Shown: piece after piece, positions 53,630-62,522 of the stretch
How the letters are laid out: the number at the start of each line of letters is the position of its first letter
Numbering within the stretch: position 1 is the first letter of the stretch
Assembly (NCBI RefSeq): GCF_011762485.1
Contig: NZ_JAAKGI010000002.1
Coordinates: 124,001 to 188,000, forward strand
Length of the DNA: 64,000 bases
DNA from: Yeosuana marina
GTDB lineage: Bacteria; Bacteroidota; Bacteroidia; Flavobacteriales; Flavobacteriaceae
Reading direction: 5' to 3'
Translations under genes and position numbers: made by a program
Notes under the pieces: model-generated
The model's database searches: none
Seen by the model: the letters and a program-made list of their open reading frames with translations, nothing else
Told to the model about the DNA's origin: nothing

Positions 53630-55366
53630 ATGGCAGATAGAATAGTAGTTGATCCTGTTACCAGAATTGAGGGTCATTTAAGAATTGAAGCAGAAATTAA
53701 AGACGGAAAAATAGTTGACGCTTTTAGCTCCAGTACCATGGTAAGGGGTATTGAGGAAATTGTAAAAGGTCGCGATCCTAGAGATGTTTGGGCCTTTGTT
53801 CAAAGAACATGTGGTGTCTGTACAACAGTACATGCATTAACATCAGTTAGAGCTGTTGAAGACGCTTTAGGAATTGCGGTTCCACCAAATGCTGAAATGG
53901 TTAGAAATATTATGGAAGGCGCTTTATATATGCATGACCATACTGTTCATTTCTATCACTTACACGCCTTAGATTGGGTAGATGTGGTTAATGCCTTAAA
54001 AGCAGATCCACAAAAAACATCTGAGTTAGCGCAAAGTATATCTAGCTGGCCAAAAAGTTCGCCAGGGTATTTTTCAGATATTAAAAAACGGATAACCAAA
54101 TTTGTTGAAAGTGGTCAATTAGGCATTTTTGCTAATGGCTATTGGGGGCATCCACAAATGAAACTACCAGCAGAGGTAAACTTAATGGCTGTAGCTCATT
54201 ATTTGGAAGCGCTAGAATGGCAAAAGGAAATTGTAAAAGTTCATACCATTTTTGGTGGAAAGAATCCACATCCAAATTATTTGGTTGGAGGTATGGCTTG
54301 TGCCATAAATACAGAAAATCCTGGAGGTATTAATGCAGAGCGATTAGCCATGGTTAAAACACTTCTTGACGAAGGAAAACGTTTTATAGAACAAGTATAT
54401 ATTCCAGACCTTTTAGCTATTGCATCCTTCTATAAAGATTGGGGAGCAATTGGAAAAGGTTTTGGAAATTATATGTCTTATGGAGATTTTCCAACAAATG
54501 GTTACGCAGATCAATCTAGTTTTAAATTTCCACAAGGTATTATTTTAAACAGAGACCTATCTAAAGTTGTAGATGTAAATCATAGAAGCTCAGATGAAAT
54601 TAAGGAATTTGTAAATAACTCTTGGTACGATAATTATGCAGAAGGTAAGGATACTGGAAGGCATCCATGGGAAGGGGAGACTAATATTAAATATTCTGGA
54701 CCAAAACCACCCTACGAACATTTAAATGTAGAAGAAAAATATAGTTTTATTAAAACGCCACGATGGAAAGGTATGCCTATGGAGGTTGGTCCGTTAGCGA
54801 GACTTTTGGTAGGGTATGCTAGAGGCAATAAAGAAATTCAAGAATCTGTCAACGCGGCATTAGGACAGTTAAATGTTCCTGTGGATGCCTTATTTTCAAC
54901 TCTTGGAAGAACAGCTGCTAGGGGTATTGAAACACAATTAGTTGCCAATTGGACCATGGAGTTTTATGACACTTTAATTCGCAACATCAAAAATGGCGAT
55001 GAAAGAATGGCTAATACCGAAAATTGGGAACCATCTACTTGGCCAGCAGAAGCGAAAGGGGTTGGCTATATGGAAGCTCCTCGTGGTGCTTTGGCGCATT
55101 GGATTAGAATAAAAGATGGAAAAACCGCAAATTATCAACAAGTGGTTCCAAGCACGTGGAATGCCTCTCCAAGAGATCCAAAAGGTATACGTTCTGCTTA
55201 TGAGTCTTGTTTAATAGGAACACCTGTTGCAGATCCAGAATTACCTTTAGAAATTATTAGAACCATACATTCGTTTGATCCTTGTATTGCATGTGCCGTT
55301 CATTTATACGATGAGCATGGTAAACACATATCTAAAGTAAGCAATGTAGGAAGTTGTGAAATTTAG
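53630..55366 (+). CDS. hyaB: Membrane [NiFe] hydrogenase large subunit HyaB
   Basis: This 578 aa subunit binds the NiFe site through C61 and C64 (RTCGVCTTVH) and C552 and C555 (DPCIACAVH). Cleavage after H558 by the dedicated protease would remove the last 20 residues. It has no signal peptide and travels with HyaA through the Tat system. Spacing is 11 bp from hyaA and 15 bp to hyaC. With HyaA it is a group 1d uptake enzyme. Confidence 0.96.
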   Translation: MADRIVVDPVTRIEGHLRIEAEIKDGKIVDAFSSSTMVRGIEEIVKGRDPRDVWAFVQRTCGVCTTVHALTSVRAVEDALGIAVPPNAEMVRNIMEGALYMHDHTVHFYHLHALDWVDVVNALKADPQKTSELAQSISSWPKSSPGYFSDIKKRITKFVESGQLGIFANGYWGHPQMKLPAEVNLMAVAHYLEALEWQKEIVKVHTIFGGKNPHPNYLVGGMACAINTENPGGINAERLAMVKTLLDEGKRFIEQVYIPDLLAIASFYKDWGAIGKGFGNYMSYGDFPTNGYADQSSFKFPQGIILNRDLSKVVDVNHRSSDEIKEFVNNSWYDNYAEGKDTGRHPWEGETNIKYSGPKPPYEHLNVEEKYSFIKTPRWKGMPMEVGPLARLLVGYARGNKEIQESVNAALGQLNVPVDALFSTLGRTAARGIETQLVANWTMEFYDTLIRNIKNGDERMANTENWEPSTWPAEAKGVGYMEAPRGALAHWIRIKDGKTANYQQVVPSTWNASPRDPKGIRSAYESCLIGTPVADPELPLEIIRTIHSFDPCIACAVHLYDEHGKHISKVSNVGSCEI

Positions 55367-55381
55367 CTAAATGAAAAGATC

Positions 55382-56134
55382 ATGAAAAAAATAAGAAATT
55401 TTAAACGTGTTTACGTCTGGGAGCTACCAGTCAGGATCTTTCATTGGTTAAATGTTTTAGCCTTATTTGTATTAGTTATTACCGGATTTCTTATTGCTAA
55501 TCCACCAGCATTATTATCTAGTGCAGAAGCCACTAATTTGCACTCTTTCGGTATTGTTAGGTTTTTGCATTTTACTGCTGGATATATCTTCTTTTTTGTC
55601 TTAGTTTTAAGAGTGTATTGGGCTTTTGCAGGTAATAGATTTGCAAGCTGGAAAGCCTTTTGGCCATTCACTAAAAAGAATTGGAATAATTTCTGGCACG
55701 TCATGAAAATTGATATTATGCTTATGAATGAAAAAGAAGAAGATATCACCAAAATTAGCATAGGTCATAACAGTGTTGCAACGCTTTCTTATGTCGTTAT
55801 GTTTTTATTGGCTCTTGTTCAAATAGCTACAGGGTTTGCTCTATATGGAGATATGGCTTCATGGTGGTTACCTAAAATGTTTACTTGGGTTATTCCACTT
55901 TTTGGTGGCGATTTTTTGGTGAGGAGTATTCATCATACGGCTATGTGGTTATTTATTTTCTTTGCAATGGTTCATGTTTATTTGGTATTTTACCATGATT
56001 GGCTAGAAGGTAGGGCAGAAGTGTCATCCATGTTTGGAGGGTATAAGTTCGTTTGTGATGAACGACTTAAACATGCTGATCATGAAGTAGAAATTAAGGA
56101 AGAAGGAGAAATTGTTGCTTCTAAAAAATATTAA
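55382..56134 (+). CDS. hyaC: Hydrogenase b-type cytochrome HyaC
   Basis: This 250 aa membrane protein has four to five helices and begins with VYVWELPVRIFHWLNV, the conserved start of Ni/Fe-hydrogenase cytochromes b, with heme-ligand His in FHWLN, FLHFTAGY and SIHHTAMW. It passes electrons from the HyaAB dimer to the quinone pool. The C-terminal 40 residues are cytoplasmic and charged. A hairpin after its stop (56148-56186) may partly separate the structural genes from the maturation genes. Confidence 0.93.
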   Translation: MKKIRNFKRVYVWELPVRIFHWLNVLALFVLVITGFLIANPPALLSSAEATNLHSFGIVRFLHFTAGYIFFFVLVLRVYWAFAGNRFASWKAFWPFTKKNWNNFWHVMKIDIMLMNEKEEDITKISIGHNSVATLSYVVMFLLALVQIATGFALYGDMASWWLPKMFTWVIPLFGGDFLVRSIHHTAMWLFIFFAMVHVYLVFYHDWLEGRAEVSSMFGGYKFVCDERLKHADHEVEIKEEGEIVASKKY

Positions 56135-56147
56135 TTAATCTAGATAG

Positions 56148-56186
56148 ATTCATCCTAGTGCATGATTTATATGTATTTGGATGAAT
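56148..56186 (+). terminator. Possible attenuator after hyaC
   Basis: ATTCATCC (56148-56155) and GGATGAAT (56179-56186) form an 8 bp stem with a 23 nt loop, followed by TTATTTTTTTATTTT. The long loop makes it a weak terminator; it may lower expression of the maturation genes relative to hyaABC. Confidence 0.45.
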
Positions 56187-56206
56187 TTATTTTTTTATTT
56201 TAAGAT

Positions 56207-56740
56207 ATGAAAATACCAGAAAGAACACCAGTCGCTATAAGTAGCGACTCCTATTTTTTTGAAAAAGATAAGTCCGATAGTATTTTGATCCTAGGTGTTG
56301 GTAATTATTTAATGGGAGACGAAGGCATTGGTGTTCATGTCATTCAGGAAATGTATAAAAGAGAACTACCAAAATATGTAGATATTCTGGATGGAGGAAC
56401 TGGTGGATTTTTATTATTGAGTTGTTTTCAAGTGTATCCAACTATTATTTTTGTTGATGCTACCATGGATGGTAAACCGGCAGGAACTATTTCTTTAATT
56501 CGTCCAAAATTTGCATCCGATTTTCCATCTGCATTAAGCGTTCATGATGTGGGTTTAAAAGATATGATTGAGGCTGTTTACCTTATGGAAAAGGTGCCGG
56601 ATATTCATTTGTTTACTGTTTCTATTGAAGAATTAAATCCAATGACAATAGCATTAAGCCAAAAAGTGAAAGATGCTATTCCTAAATTAATAAATCAAAT
56701 CTTAGAGCAATCTGAAAAACTTCATTTAAAATTGTCGTAA
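56207..56740 (+). CDS. hyaD: Hydrogenase maturation protease HyaD
   Basis: This 177 aa endopeptidase processes HyaB. It shows ILGVGNYLMGDEGIGVHV with the nickel-sensing Glu/Asp (near residues 30-47), FVDATMDG near 87 and LSVHDVGLKD with the conserved His near 108. It lies 72 bp after hyaC and 31 bp before hypF. The N-terminal ~22 residues (ERTPVAISSDSYFFEKDK) extend beyond the usual family start. Confidence 0.93.
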   Translation: MKIPERTPVAISSDSYFFEKDKSDSILILGVGNYLMGDEGIGVHVIQEMYKRELPKYVDILDGGTGGFLLLSCFQVYPTIIFVDATMDGKPAGTISLIRPKFASDFPSALSVHDVGLKDMIEAVYLMEKVPDIHLFTVSIEELNPMTIALSQKVKDAIPKLINQILEQSEKLHLKLS

Positions 56741-56771
56741 ATTTATAGGACGTTTGAAACTATAAAACTTC

Positions 56772-59039
56772 ATGCAAAATACCTATAAAATTCTAATCTC
56801 TGGTCAAGTACAAGGTGTCGGGTTTCGTCCTTTTGTATTTAATTTAGCTCAGGAATTTTTATTAAAAGGTTCTGTTTCAAATGATGAAAATGGTGTCATT
56901 ATTTTGGTTCAAGGTTCAGACCAATCCATTCATAGTTTTTATGAGAGGTTAATTAGTTTTCCACCGCCAGTTTCTAAAATTAAAAAGAGTTCAATTCATG
57001 AAATACAGTATCCTAAATTTGATGATTTTAATATAGTTCCTTCAAAAAAAAGTGGACAGCTTGATTTAATACTTACACCAGATTTTGCTATTTGTAAAGA
57101 TTGCCAGAAGGATATTATTAATCAAGAAAATAGGCGCTTTAATTATCCGTTTACTACTTGTGTTAATTGCGGCCCGCGATGGGCGATAACAGAAACGTTT
57201 CCGTTTGAGAGAGAACATACAAGTTTAAATGAATTTTCAATGTGTGATGAGTGTATTCAAGAATATACCAATCCTTCAGACAGACGGTTTCATTCACAAA
57301 CAAATACGTGTACTACCTGTGGAATTGATATGCATTTAGTTGATAGTTCTGGCAAAAAAGTTGAAACATCTAAGCATACATTATTTAAAGTTATTGCTAA
57401 ATTTTTGTCAGAAGGAAAAATTATAGCAATTAAAAACACAAGTGGTTATTTATTATGCTGTAATGCAGAAAACGAACAGGCTGTGCAGGAGTTGCGAAAC
57501 AAAAAGAATCGACCTAACAAACCATTTGCTGTATTATATCCTTCCATTAACGGATTAAAAAACGAATTACAAGTAGATGAGTGCCATATAAAGTCTTTAA
57601 CGTCAACAGAACGTCCAATTACACTCATATCACTAAAAAATTTTAAAGGTAAAATAGCTTTAAATAAAGTAGCACCAGGACTTACACAATTAGGCGTCAT
57701 GCTTCCTTATTCCGGGATTTTACAGTTATTGGCTAACGAATTAAACTTTCCTATTGTTGCGACTAGTGGAAATATTCATGGCTCGCCAATTATAAGTAAC
57801 GATAAAGAAGCTCATTTAAAATTAAATAGGGTAGCCGATTATTTTTTAAATCATGATTTAAGCATTGTGCATCCTCAAGATGACTCGGTTGTAAAATTTA
57901 GCAACCAATTTAATGTTGAAGTTTTGTTTCGCAGATCACGAGGTTATGCTCCCAATTTGTTTAATACTTCTATTACATCCACTAAAAAAATCATGGCTTT
58001 AGGAGCACATTTAAAAAGCACCATTGCTTATGTTCCTAACTCCTATGTTTATCTGAGTCAGTATTTAGGTAATTTAGATAATTATGATGTTTATGAGCGT
58101 TTTACCAAAGTGATTCATGATTTTATAAAGGTATTTGAACAAAGGCCAGAAGTTCTTTTAGTTGATGCGCATTCAGGATATCAAAGTACATTGTATGGTG
58201 AGGAATTATCTCAAGAATTTAATGTTGAATTGTATAAAATTCAGCATCATAAAGCTCATTTTGCATCTGTATTAGCGGAACATGATTTATTTGAGTCTAA
58301 TGAGCCAATTTTAGGTGTTATCTGGGATGGAACAGGTTATGGAGATGACAGTAAAATTTGGGGAGGTGAATTTTTTAAATACTATTCAAATACAATAGAA
58401 CGAGTTTCTAATTTTGACTATTTTAATTGGATAGCAGGTGATAAAATGTCGAAAGAGCCTAGGTTATCATTACTTTCTTTAGCCAGTAAAGACATGAAAA
58501 ATATACTGGATGATAAGTATGAAATTCATGAATTGGAGATTTATGAAAAATTGAAACTAATTAATCCATTACAAACCTCGTCTGTTGGAAGATTATTTGA
58601 TGCTGTGGCGTCTTTATTGGGTGTTTGTGATTTTAATACGTATGAAGGAGAAGCTGCTATATTACTTGAAAACCTAGTAGAATCATACAATTTAGATGAT
58701 TGTTGTTCCTATTGTAATACACTTGAGAATGGTTTAATTCCAACTAAAAAATTATTATTGAATCTATTTATAGATTATAGAAAAGGGACTTCTAAGGAAA
58801 CAGTAATAATCAATTTCTTTTACACCTTAGCGACTATTGTTTTTAAAATAGCCCAGAATTATAATTTTAAACATATAGCCTTTAGCGGTGGGGTGTTTCA
58901 AAATACAACATTGATAGATATGCTTAAAGAAATTGGAGAAAAGGAATATAAGCTGTATTTTAACATTAACTTGGCTCCTAACGATGAAAATATTTCTTTT
59001 GGTCAAATCATGTACTATTTAAAATGTAACAATAAATGA
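56772..59039 (+). CDS. hypF: Carbamoyltransferase HypF
   Basis: This 755 aa protein makes the cyanide ligands of the active site from carbamoyl phosphate. The domains are in the usual order: acylphosphatase (SGQVQGVGFRPFVF, about 5-90), zinc-finger region (CKDC, CVNC, CDEC, CTTC, about 105-185), YrdC-like (about 200-380) and Kae1-like carbamoyltransferase (QHHKAHFASVLAEH near 490, AFSGGVFQN near 710). It ends with an ATGA overlap with hypD. Confidence 0.96.
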   Translation: MQNTYKILISGQVQGVGFRPFVFNLAQEFLLKGSVSNDENGVIILVQGSDQSIHSFYERLISFPPPVSKIKKSSIHEIQYPKFDDFNIVPSKKSGQLDLILTPDFAICKDCQKDIINQENRRFNYPFTTCVNCGPRWAITETFPFEREHTSLNEFSMCDECIQEYTNPSDRRFHSQTNTCTTCGIDMHLVDSSGKKVETSKHTLFKVIAKFLSEGKIIAIKNTSGYLLCCNAENEQAVQELRNKKNRPNKPFAVLYPSINGLKNELQVDECHIKSLTSTERPITLISLKNFKGKIALNKVAPGLTQLGVMLPYSGILQLLANELNFPIVATSGNIHGSPIISNDKEAHLKLNRVADYFLNHDLSIVHPQDDSVVKFSNQFNVEVLFRRSRGYAPNLFNTSITSTKKIMALGAHLKSTIAYVPNSYVYLSQYLGNLDNYDVYERFTKVIHDFIKVFEQRPEVLLVDAHSGYQSTLYGEELSQEFNVELYKIQHHKAHFASVLAEHDLFESNEPILGVIWDGTGYGDDSKIWGGEFFKYYSNTIERVSNFDYFNWIAGDKMSKEPRLSLLSLASKDMKNILDDKYEIHELEIYEKLKLINPLQTSSVGRLFDAVASLLGVCDFNTYEGEAAILLENLVESYNLDDCCSYCNTLENGLIPTKKLLLNLFIDYRKGTSKETVIINFFYTLATIVFKIAQNYNFKHIAFSGGVFQNTTLIDMLKEIGEKEYKLYFNINLAPNDENISFGQIMYYLKCNNK

Positions 59040-60130
59040 AGTATTTAACGGAATATAGAAACTTAGAGGCAACCAAAAGTTATTTAGAGCTTATCCATAA
59101 GGCGGCTACTAAACCATGGAAAATAATGGAGATTTGTGGAGGTCAAACACATGGATTGGTTAGAAATGGAATCTTAGACTTATTGCCAGAAAATGTACAG
59201 ATGATTCATGGTCCTGGATGTCCAGTTTGTGTGACGCCTTTAAATTTAATTGATAAAGCCATCGAACTTCTGGAAAACGGCGTTATTGTGTGTTCTTTTG
59301 GAGATATGATTAGAGTTCCTGGGAGTAAAAAAAGTCTACTTGAAGCTAAATCAAACGGAGGTGATTTACGAATTTTGTATTCACCAATAGAAGCAGTTAA
59401 AATCGCTAGAAATAACCCAGATAAGGAAGTTGTATTTTTTGCTGTTGGCTTCGAAACAACAGCGCCAGCAAATGCTTTGTCAGTGTTGCATGCACAAAAA
59501 GAAGGGCTTAAAAATTATTCTATTTTAGTATCTCATGTGCTAGTGCCTCCCGCTATGGAAGCTATTTTAGATGATAAATTTTGTAATATTAATGCATTTT
59601 TAGGTGCAGGTCATGTGTGTGCTATCATGGGGTATAAAGAATATTATCCACTGGCAAAAAAATATAAAATACCCATTGTGATAACGGGTTTTGAGCCGCT
59701 TGATTTAGTACAAGGTATTTACATGGCGGTTATGCAATTAGAAAAAGGTGTTTATGAAGTTGAAAATCAATATTCAAGAGTCGTTAAAGAAGAAGGGAAT
59801 TTAGCGGCATTAAAAGTTATTAATCAAGTTTTTGAAGTAGGTTCAAGAGAATGGAGAGGTATAGGTGAGATACCAAATAGCGGATATGTTTTAACAAAAG
59901 AGTTTAAAGAGTTTGATGCCGAAACAAAATTTGGTATCAGTCATATAAAAGTAGCAGAAAACCCAAATTGTATTGCAGGTGATATTTTAAAAGGTATTAA
60001 AAAACCACATCAATGTAATCAATTTGGAAAAGCCTGTACACCTTCAAATCCGCTTGGAGCACCAATGGTTTCTTCAGAAGGGGCATGTGCAGCATATTAT
60101 CATTTTTCAAGTAATTTAATTAAAGATTGA
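59036..60130 (+). CDS. hypD: Hydrogenase Fe-ligand assembly protein HypD
   Basis: This 364 aa iron-sulfur protein is the scaffold on which Fe(CN)2CO is built with HypC. Conserved motifs are MEICGGQTHG, HGPGCPVCVTP, VFFAVGFETTAP, GFEPLDLVQGIY and the late cysteines KPHQCNQFGKACTP and EGACAAYY. Length is normal. It overlaps hypF by 4 bp and lies 1 bp before hypE. Confidence 0.96.
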   Translation: MKYLTEYRNLEATKSYLELIHKAATKPWKIMEICGGQTHGLVRNGILDLLPENVQMIHGPGCPVCVTPLNLIDKAIELLENGVIVCSFGDMIRVPGSKKSLLEAKSNGGDLRILYSPIEAVKIARNNPDKEVVFFAVGFETTAPANALSVLHAQKEGLKNYSILVSHVLVPPAMEAILDDKFCNINAFLGAGHVCAIMGYKEYYPLAKKYKIPIVITGFEPLDLVQGIYMAVMQLEKGVYEVENQYSRVVKEEGNLAALKVINQVFEVGSREWRGIGEIPNSGYVLTKEFKEFDAETKFGISHIKVAENPNCIAGDILKGIKKPHQCNQFGKACTPSNPLGAPMVSSEGACAAYYHFSSNLIKD

Positions 60131-60131
60131 A

Positions 60132-61157
60132 ATGAATAAGGAAACATTAGGATTTGAAACGATTCAGTTAGGTCATGGTAGTGGTGGTTTAATGACCCGA
60201 GATTTACTAGATAAAATTATATTTAAAACGTTTAGTAATACTTATTTGGATCAAAAGCATGATGGTTCCATTGTCAGTTTTAATGGTGAAATAGCAATTT
60301 CAACAGATAGCTTTGTGGTGTCTCCTATATTCTTTAAGGGCGGTAATATTGGAGAACTAGCTGTTAATGGTACTGTTAATGATGTAGCCATGTGCGGCGC
60401 TATTCCAAAGTATTTATCTTTAGCTTTTATTGTAGAAGAAGGTTTAAAAATTGATGAGTTTATAGAAATTGTGAATTCTATAAAAAACGCAGCTGACAAA
60501 AGTGGTGTTCAAATAATAACGGGAGACACTAAGGTTGTAGAACGAGGAAAGGGCGATAAAATTTTCATCAATACAACTGGTTTTGGTGAGGTTAATCCTA
60601 AAGCAAACATAGCAGCAGAACATATTAAGACTGGCGATAAAATAATTTTGAATGGTTTTGTAGCCCAGCATGGTATGGCTATCATGTCAGAAAGAGAAGG
60701 GTTAGAGTTTGAATCGACTATAGAAAGTGATACCACCAATTTGAATTTTTTAGTAAACGATTTGATTAATGAATTTGGAGATAAAATCCATTTATTTAGA
60801 GACCCAACAAGAGGTGGTGTAGCCAGTGTGCTATCTGAAATTTCGCAAGACATAAATAAAGGGATTGTTATTTATGAAGATAACATTCCTTTAGAAAAGC
60901 AAGTGGCTGCTGCCTGCGAAATTTTAGGATTAGATCCTTTATATGTAGCGAATGAAGGTGTTTTTCTTGTAATTGTTGATGATTCGATTTCAGAAAATGT
61001 CTTAAATTTTATGAAGAAAGATAAAAAAGGGAAGAATTCAGCTTACATTGGAGAAATAACAAATGAGCATTCAGGTAAAGTTGTAATGCAAAGTTCAATC
61101 GGAGGGAAACGAATAGTAAGTCCGTTAATAGGCGAACAATTACCACGTATATGCTAA
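60132..61157 (+). CDS. hypE: Hydrogenase cyanide-ligand protein HypE
   Basis: This 341 aa PurM-like ATPase dehydrates the thiocarbamate on its C-terminal cysteine to thiocyanate. The sequence ends PRIC, as required. GHGSGGLMTRDLL, STDSFVVSP, GDTKVVE and RDPTRGGVASVL are the family motifs. It ends the plus-strand operon and overlaps the convergent nickel-permease gene by 4 bp at their stop codons. hypD and hypE are single copies here. Confidence 0.96.
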   Translation: MNKETLGFETIQLGHGSGGLMTRDLLDKIIFKTFSNTYLDQKHDGSIVSFNGEIAISTDSFVVSPIFFKGGNIGELAVNGTVNDVAMCGAIPKYLSLAFIVEEGLKIDEFIEIVNSIKNAADKSGVQIITGDTKVVERGKGDKIFINTTGFGEVNPKANIAAEHIKTGDKIILNGFVAQHGMAIMSEREGLEFESTIESDTTNLNFLVNDLINEFGDKIHLFRDPTRGGVASVLSEISQDINKGIVIYEDNIPLEKQVAAACEILGLDPLYVANEGVFLVIVDDSISENVLNFMKKDKKGKNSAYIGEITNEHSGKVVMQSSIGGKRIVSPLIGEQLPRIC

Positions 61158-61855
61158 GAAAATAGCCAGTATAATCCTATAATAATAGCAAAAATTCCAC
61201 CAGCATATCGTATTCCTTTAAATAAAGTATCGTTATGTTCATTTTTGCTAAAAGAAGAAATTTGACCAATAAGTAGTGCAAACGTAGTCATGGCTAAAAC
61301 GATACCTGTACTAAATCCAACTAGATAGTAAACAGAATCCATTTGATCTTTAAAACTGGCAACAGGAATAAAGAGCAAAAAATGCGAAATGCCTGCCAGA
61401 CCATGCAAAAAACCAATAGATAATGACGCAAAACTACTTTGTTTAACAGTTGTATGATGTGAATGATGGTGAGAGTGTTCATGCGAATGATTATGTTCAT
61501 GTTTATGAATAATTGGTGCGTTTTCACTATGAACATGTAAATGCTTATGTTTTTTATTTTCTTTGAATATTTTGTAAAAAGACCATGCACCAATAGCTAA
61601 AAGTACAATACCAACTAGCTGCTCACTGTAATCAGAAATTTTTTCAACAGGAATAAGCTCTCTAAATATTAAAAATAAAACACCAATAGCAAGCATACCT
61701 GCTAAATGTCCGATACCCCAAAACAAACCAACTTTCCATGCTTTTTTTTTGGATTCAATGGCAAATGGAATCACAGCAGCTAAATGATCTGGACCAGTTA
61801 TTACATGTAAAACAGCGGCTAATAAAGCAGCTATAAATGGAAATGAATTACTCAT
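61154..61855 (-). CDS. High-affinity nickel permease (NicO/UreH-like)
   Basis: This 233 aa membrane protein has about six helices. Helix 1 carries VITGPDHLAAV (residues 19-29, preceded by His18), which fits the H-x4-D-H nickel-recognition signature. A His-rich cytoplasmic loop with 15 His lies at about residues 105-138, between helices 3 and 4. It should supply nickel for both hydrogenases. It is convergent with hypE (4 bp overlap). No FNR-like site precedes it. A TauE- or RcnA-type relation cannot be excluded, but context favours uptake. Confidence 0.86.
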   Translation of the reverse strand: MSNSFPFIAALLAAVLHVITGPDHLAAVIPFAIESKKKAWKVGLFWGIGHLAGMLAIGVLFLIFRELIPVEKISDYSEQLVGIVLLAIGAWSFYKIFKENKKHKHLHVHSENAPIIHKHEHNHSHEHSHHHSHHTTVKQSSFASLSIGFLHGLAGISHFLLFIPVASFKDQMDSVYYLVGFSTGIVLAMTTFALLIGQISSFSKNEHNDTLFKGIRYAGGIFAIIIGLYWLFS

Positions 61856-61891
61856 TTAAAATTAATAATTGAGTTAATGATACTATTTTGT

Positions 61892-62359
61892 TTATTCAAT
61901 TCTTATATAATTCTCGGCGTATATAGGATTACCGGAGTCATCTATTTGAACTTGAGAAAAGTTGTTTTTGTCTAATTTTAAGTCAAAAACAAACTTCTTT
62001 TGTTCTTTAATGGCTTGGTTCATTGACTTAGATCCAAAATCGATAATCTCTATTAAGGAGTCATTATCAATTTTATAATCGCCATAACCAAACCAATCTA
62101 CTGAATCGGAGTCTTTAAAACGAGACCACATCACCTTTGAATTTGTATACATTTTAATTTGTTTATAGTCATCAGAGGCTTTTATAGTGTCAATTACTTG
62201 ATTGTCCTTGTAATTGTAATAACTTATTAATTTCCAAGCGCCATTCATAGTTAGTTTTCCCGAAGACGATTTCATGTCATTTGATTCTATATTTGAATCA
62301 GCTTTATTTTTACACGAGACCAAAAAAGTCAAGCATAAACAAAAAAATAGTGTTCTCAT
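61892..62359 (-). CDS. Small lipoprotein with lipocalin-like domain, 155 aa
   Basis: The lipobox is LTFLVSCKN with Cys16. The mature part starts with a K/S/N-rich linker and then a beta-rich domain opening GAWKLISYYNYKDNQ, like the lipocalin-like extracytoplasmic proteins of Bacteroidota; WFGYGDYKIDNDSLIEI and a final YAENYIRIE follow. The function is unknown. It is 36 bp upstream (by position) of the nickel-permease start on the same strand and may share its transcript. Confidence 0.7.
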   Translation of the reverse strand: MRTLFFCLCLTFLVSCKNKADSNIESNDMKSSSGKLTMNGAWKLISYYNYKDNQVIDTIKASDDYKQIKMYTNSKVMWSRFKDSDSVDWFGYGDYKIDNDSLIEIIDFGSKSMNQAIKEQKKFVFDLKLDKNNFSQVQIDDSGNPIYAENYIRIE

Positions 62360-62491
62360 AATTCGTTTAGTTTAGTAATTGCTAATCATACAATTTACAA
62401 AAAAAAGAGGCATCAACTTTATAAATAATTAGTAATTATTATGTGATAATAACTTTTGATAAATTGAATGTAAGTTTTACCGTAAAAATTC

Positions 62492-62499
62492 TACTTTTG
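62492..62499 (+). promoter_or_regulatory. -7 box of trxB
   Basis: TACTTTTG matches the TAnnTTTG consensus fully and lies 24 bp upstream of the trxB ATG at 62523. Confidence 0.65.
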
Positions 62500-62522
62500 T
62501 TGTACTTAAATTAAATTTGATT

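Noticed and set aside
55441..55761. Minus-strand 106 aa ORF within hyaC
   Set aside because: Antisense shadow of a well-supported membrane cytochrome gene.
61321..61593. Minus-strand ORF rich in His/Ile inside the nickel permease
   Set aside because: Shadow of the permease's His-rich loop in another frame.
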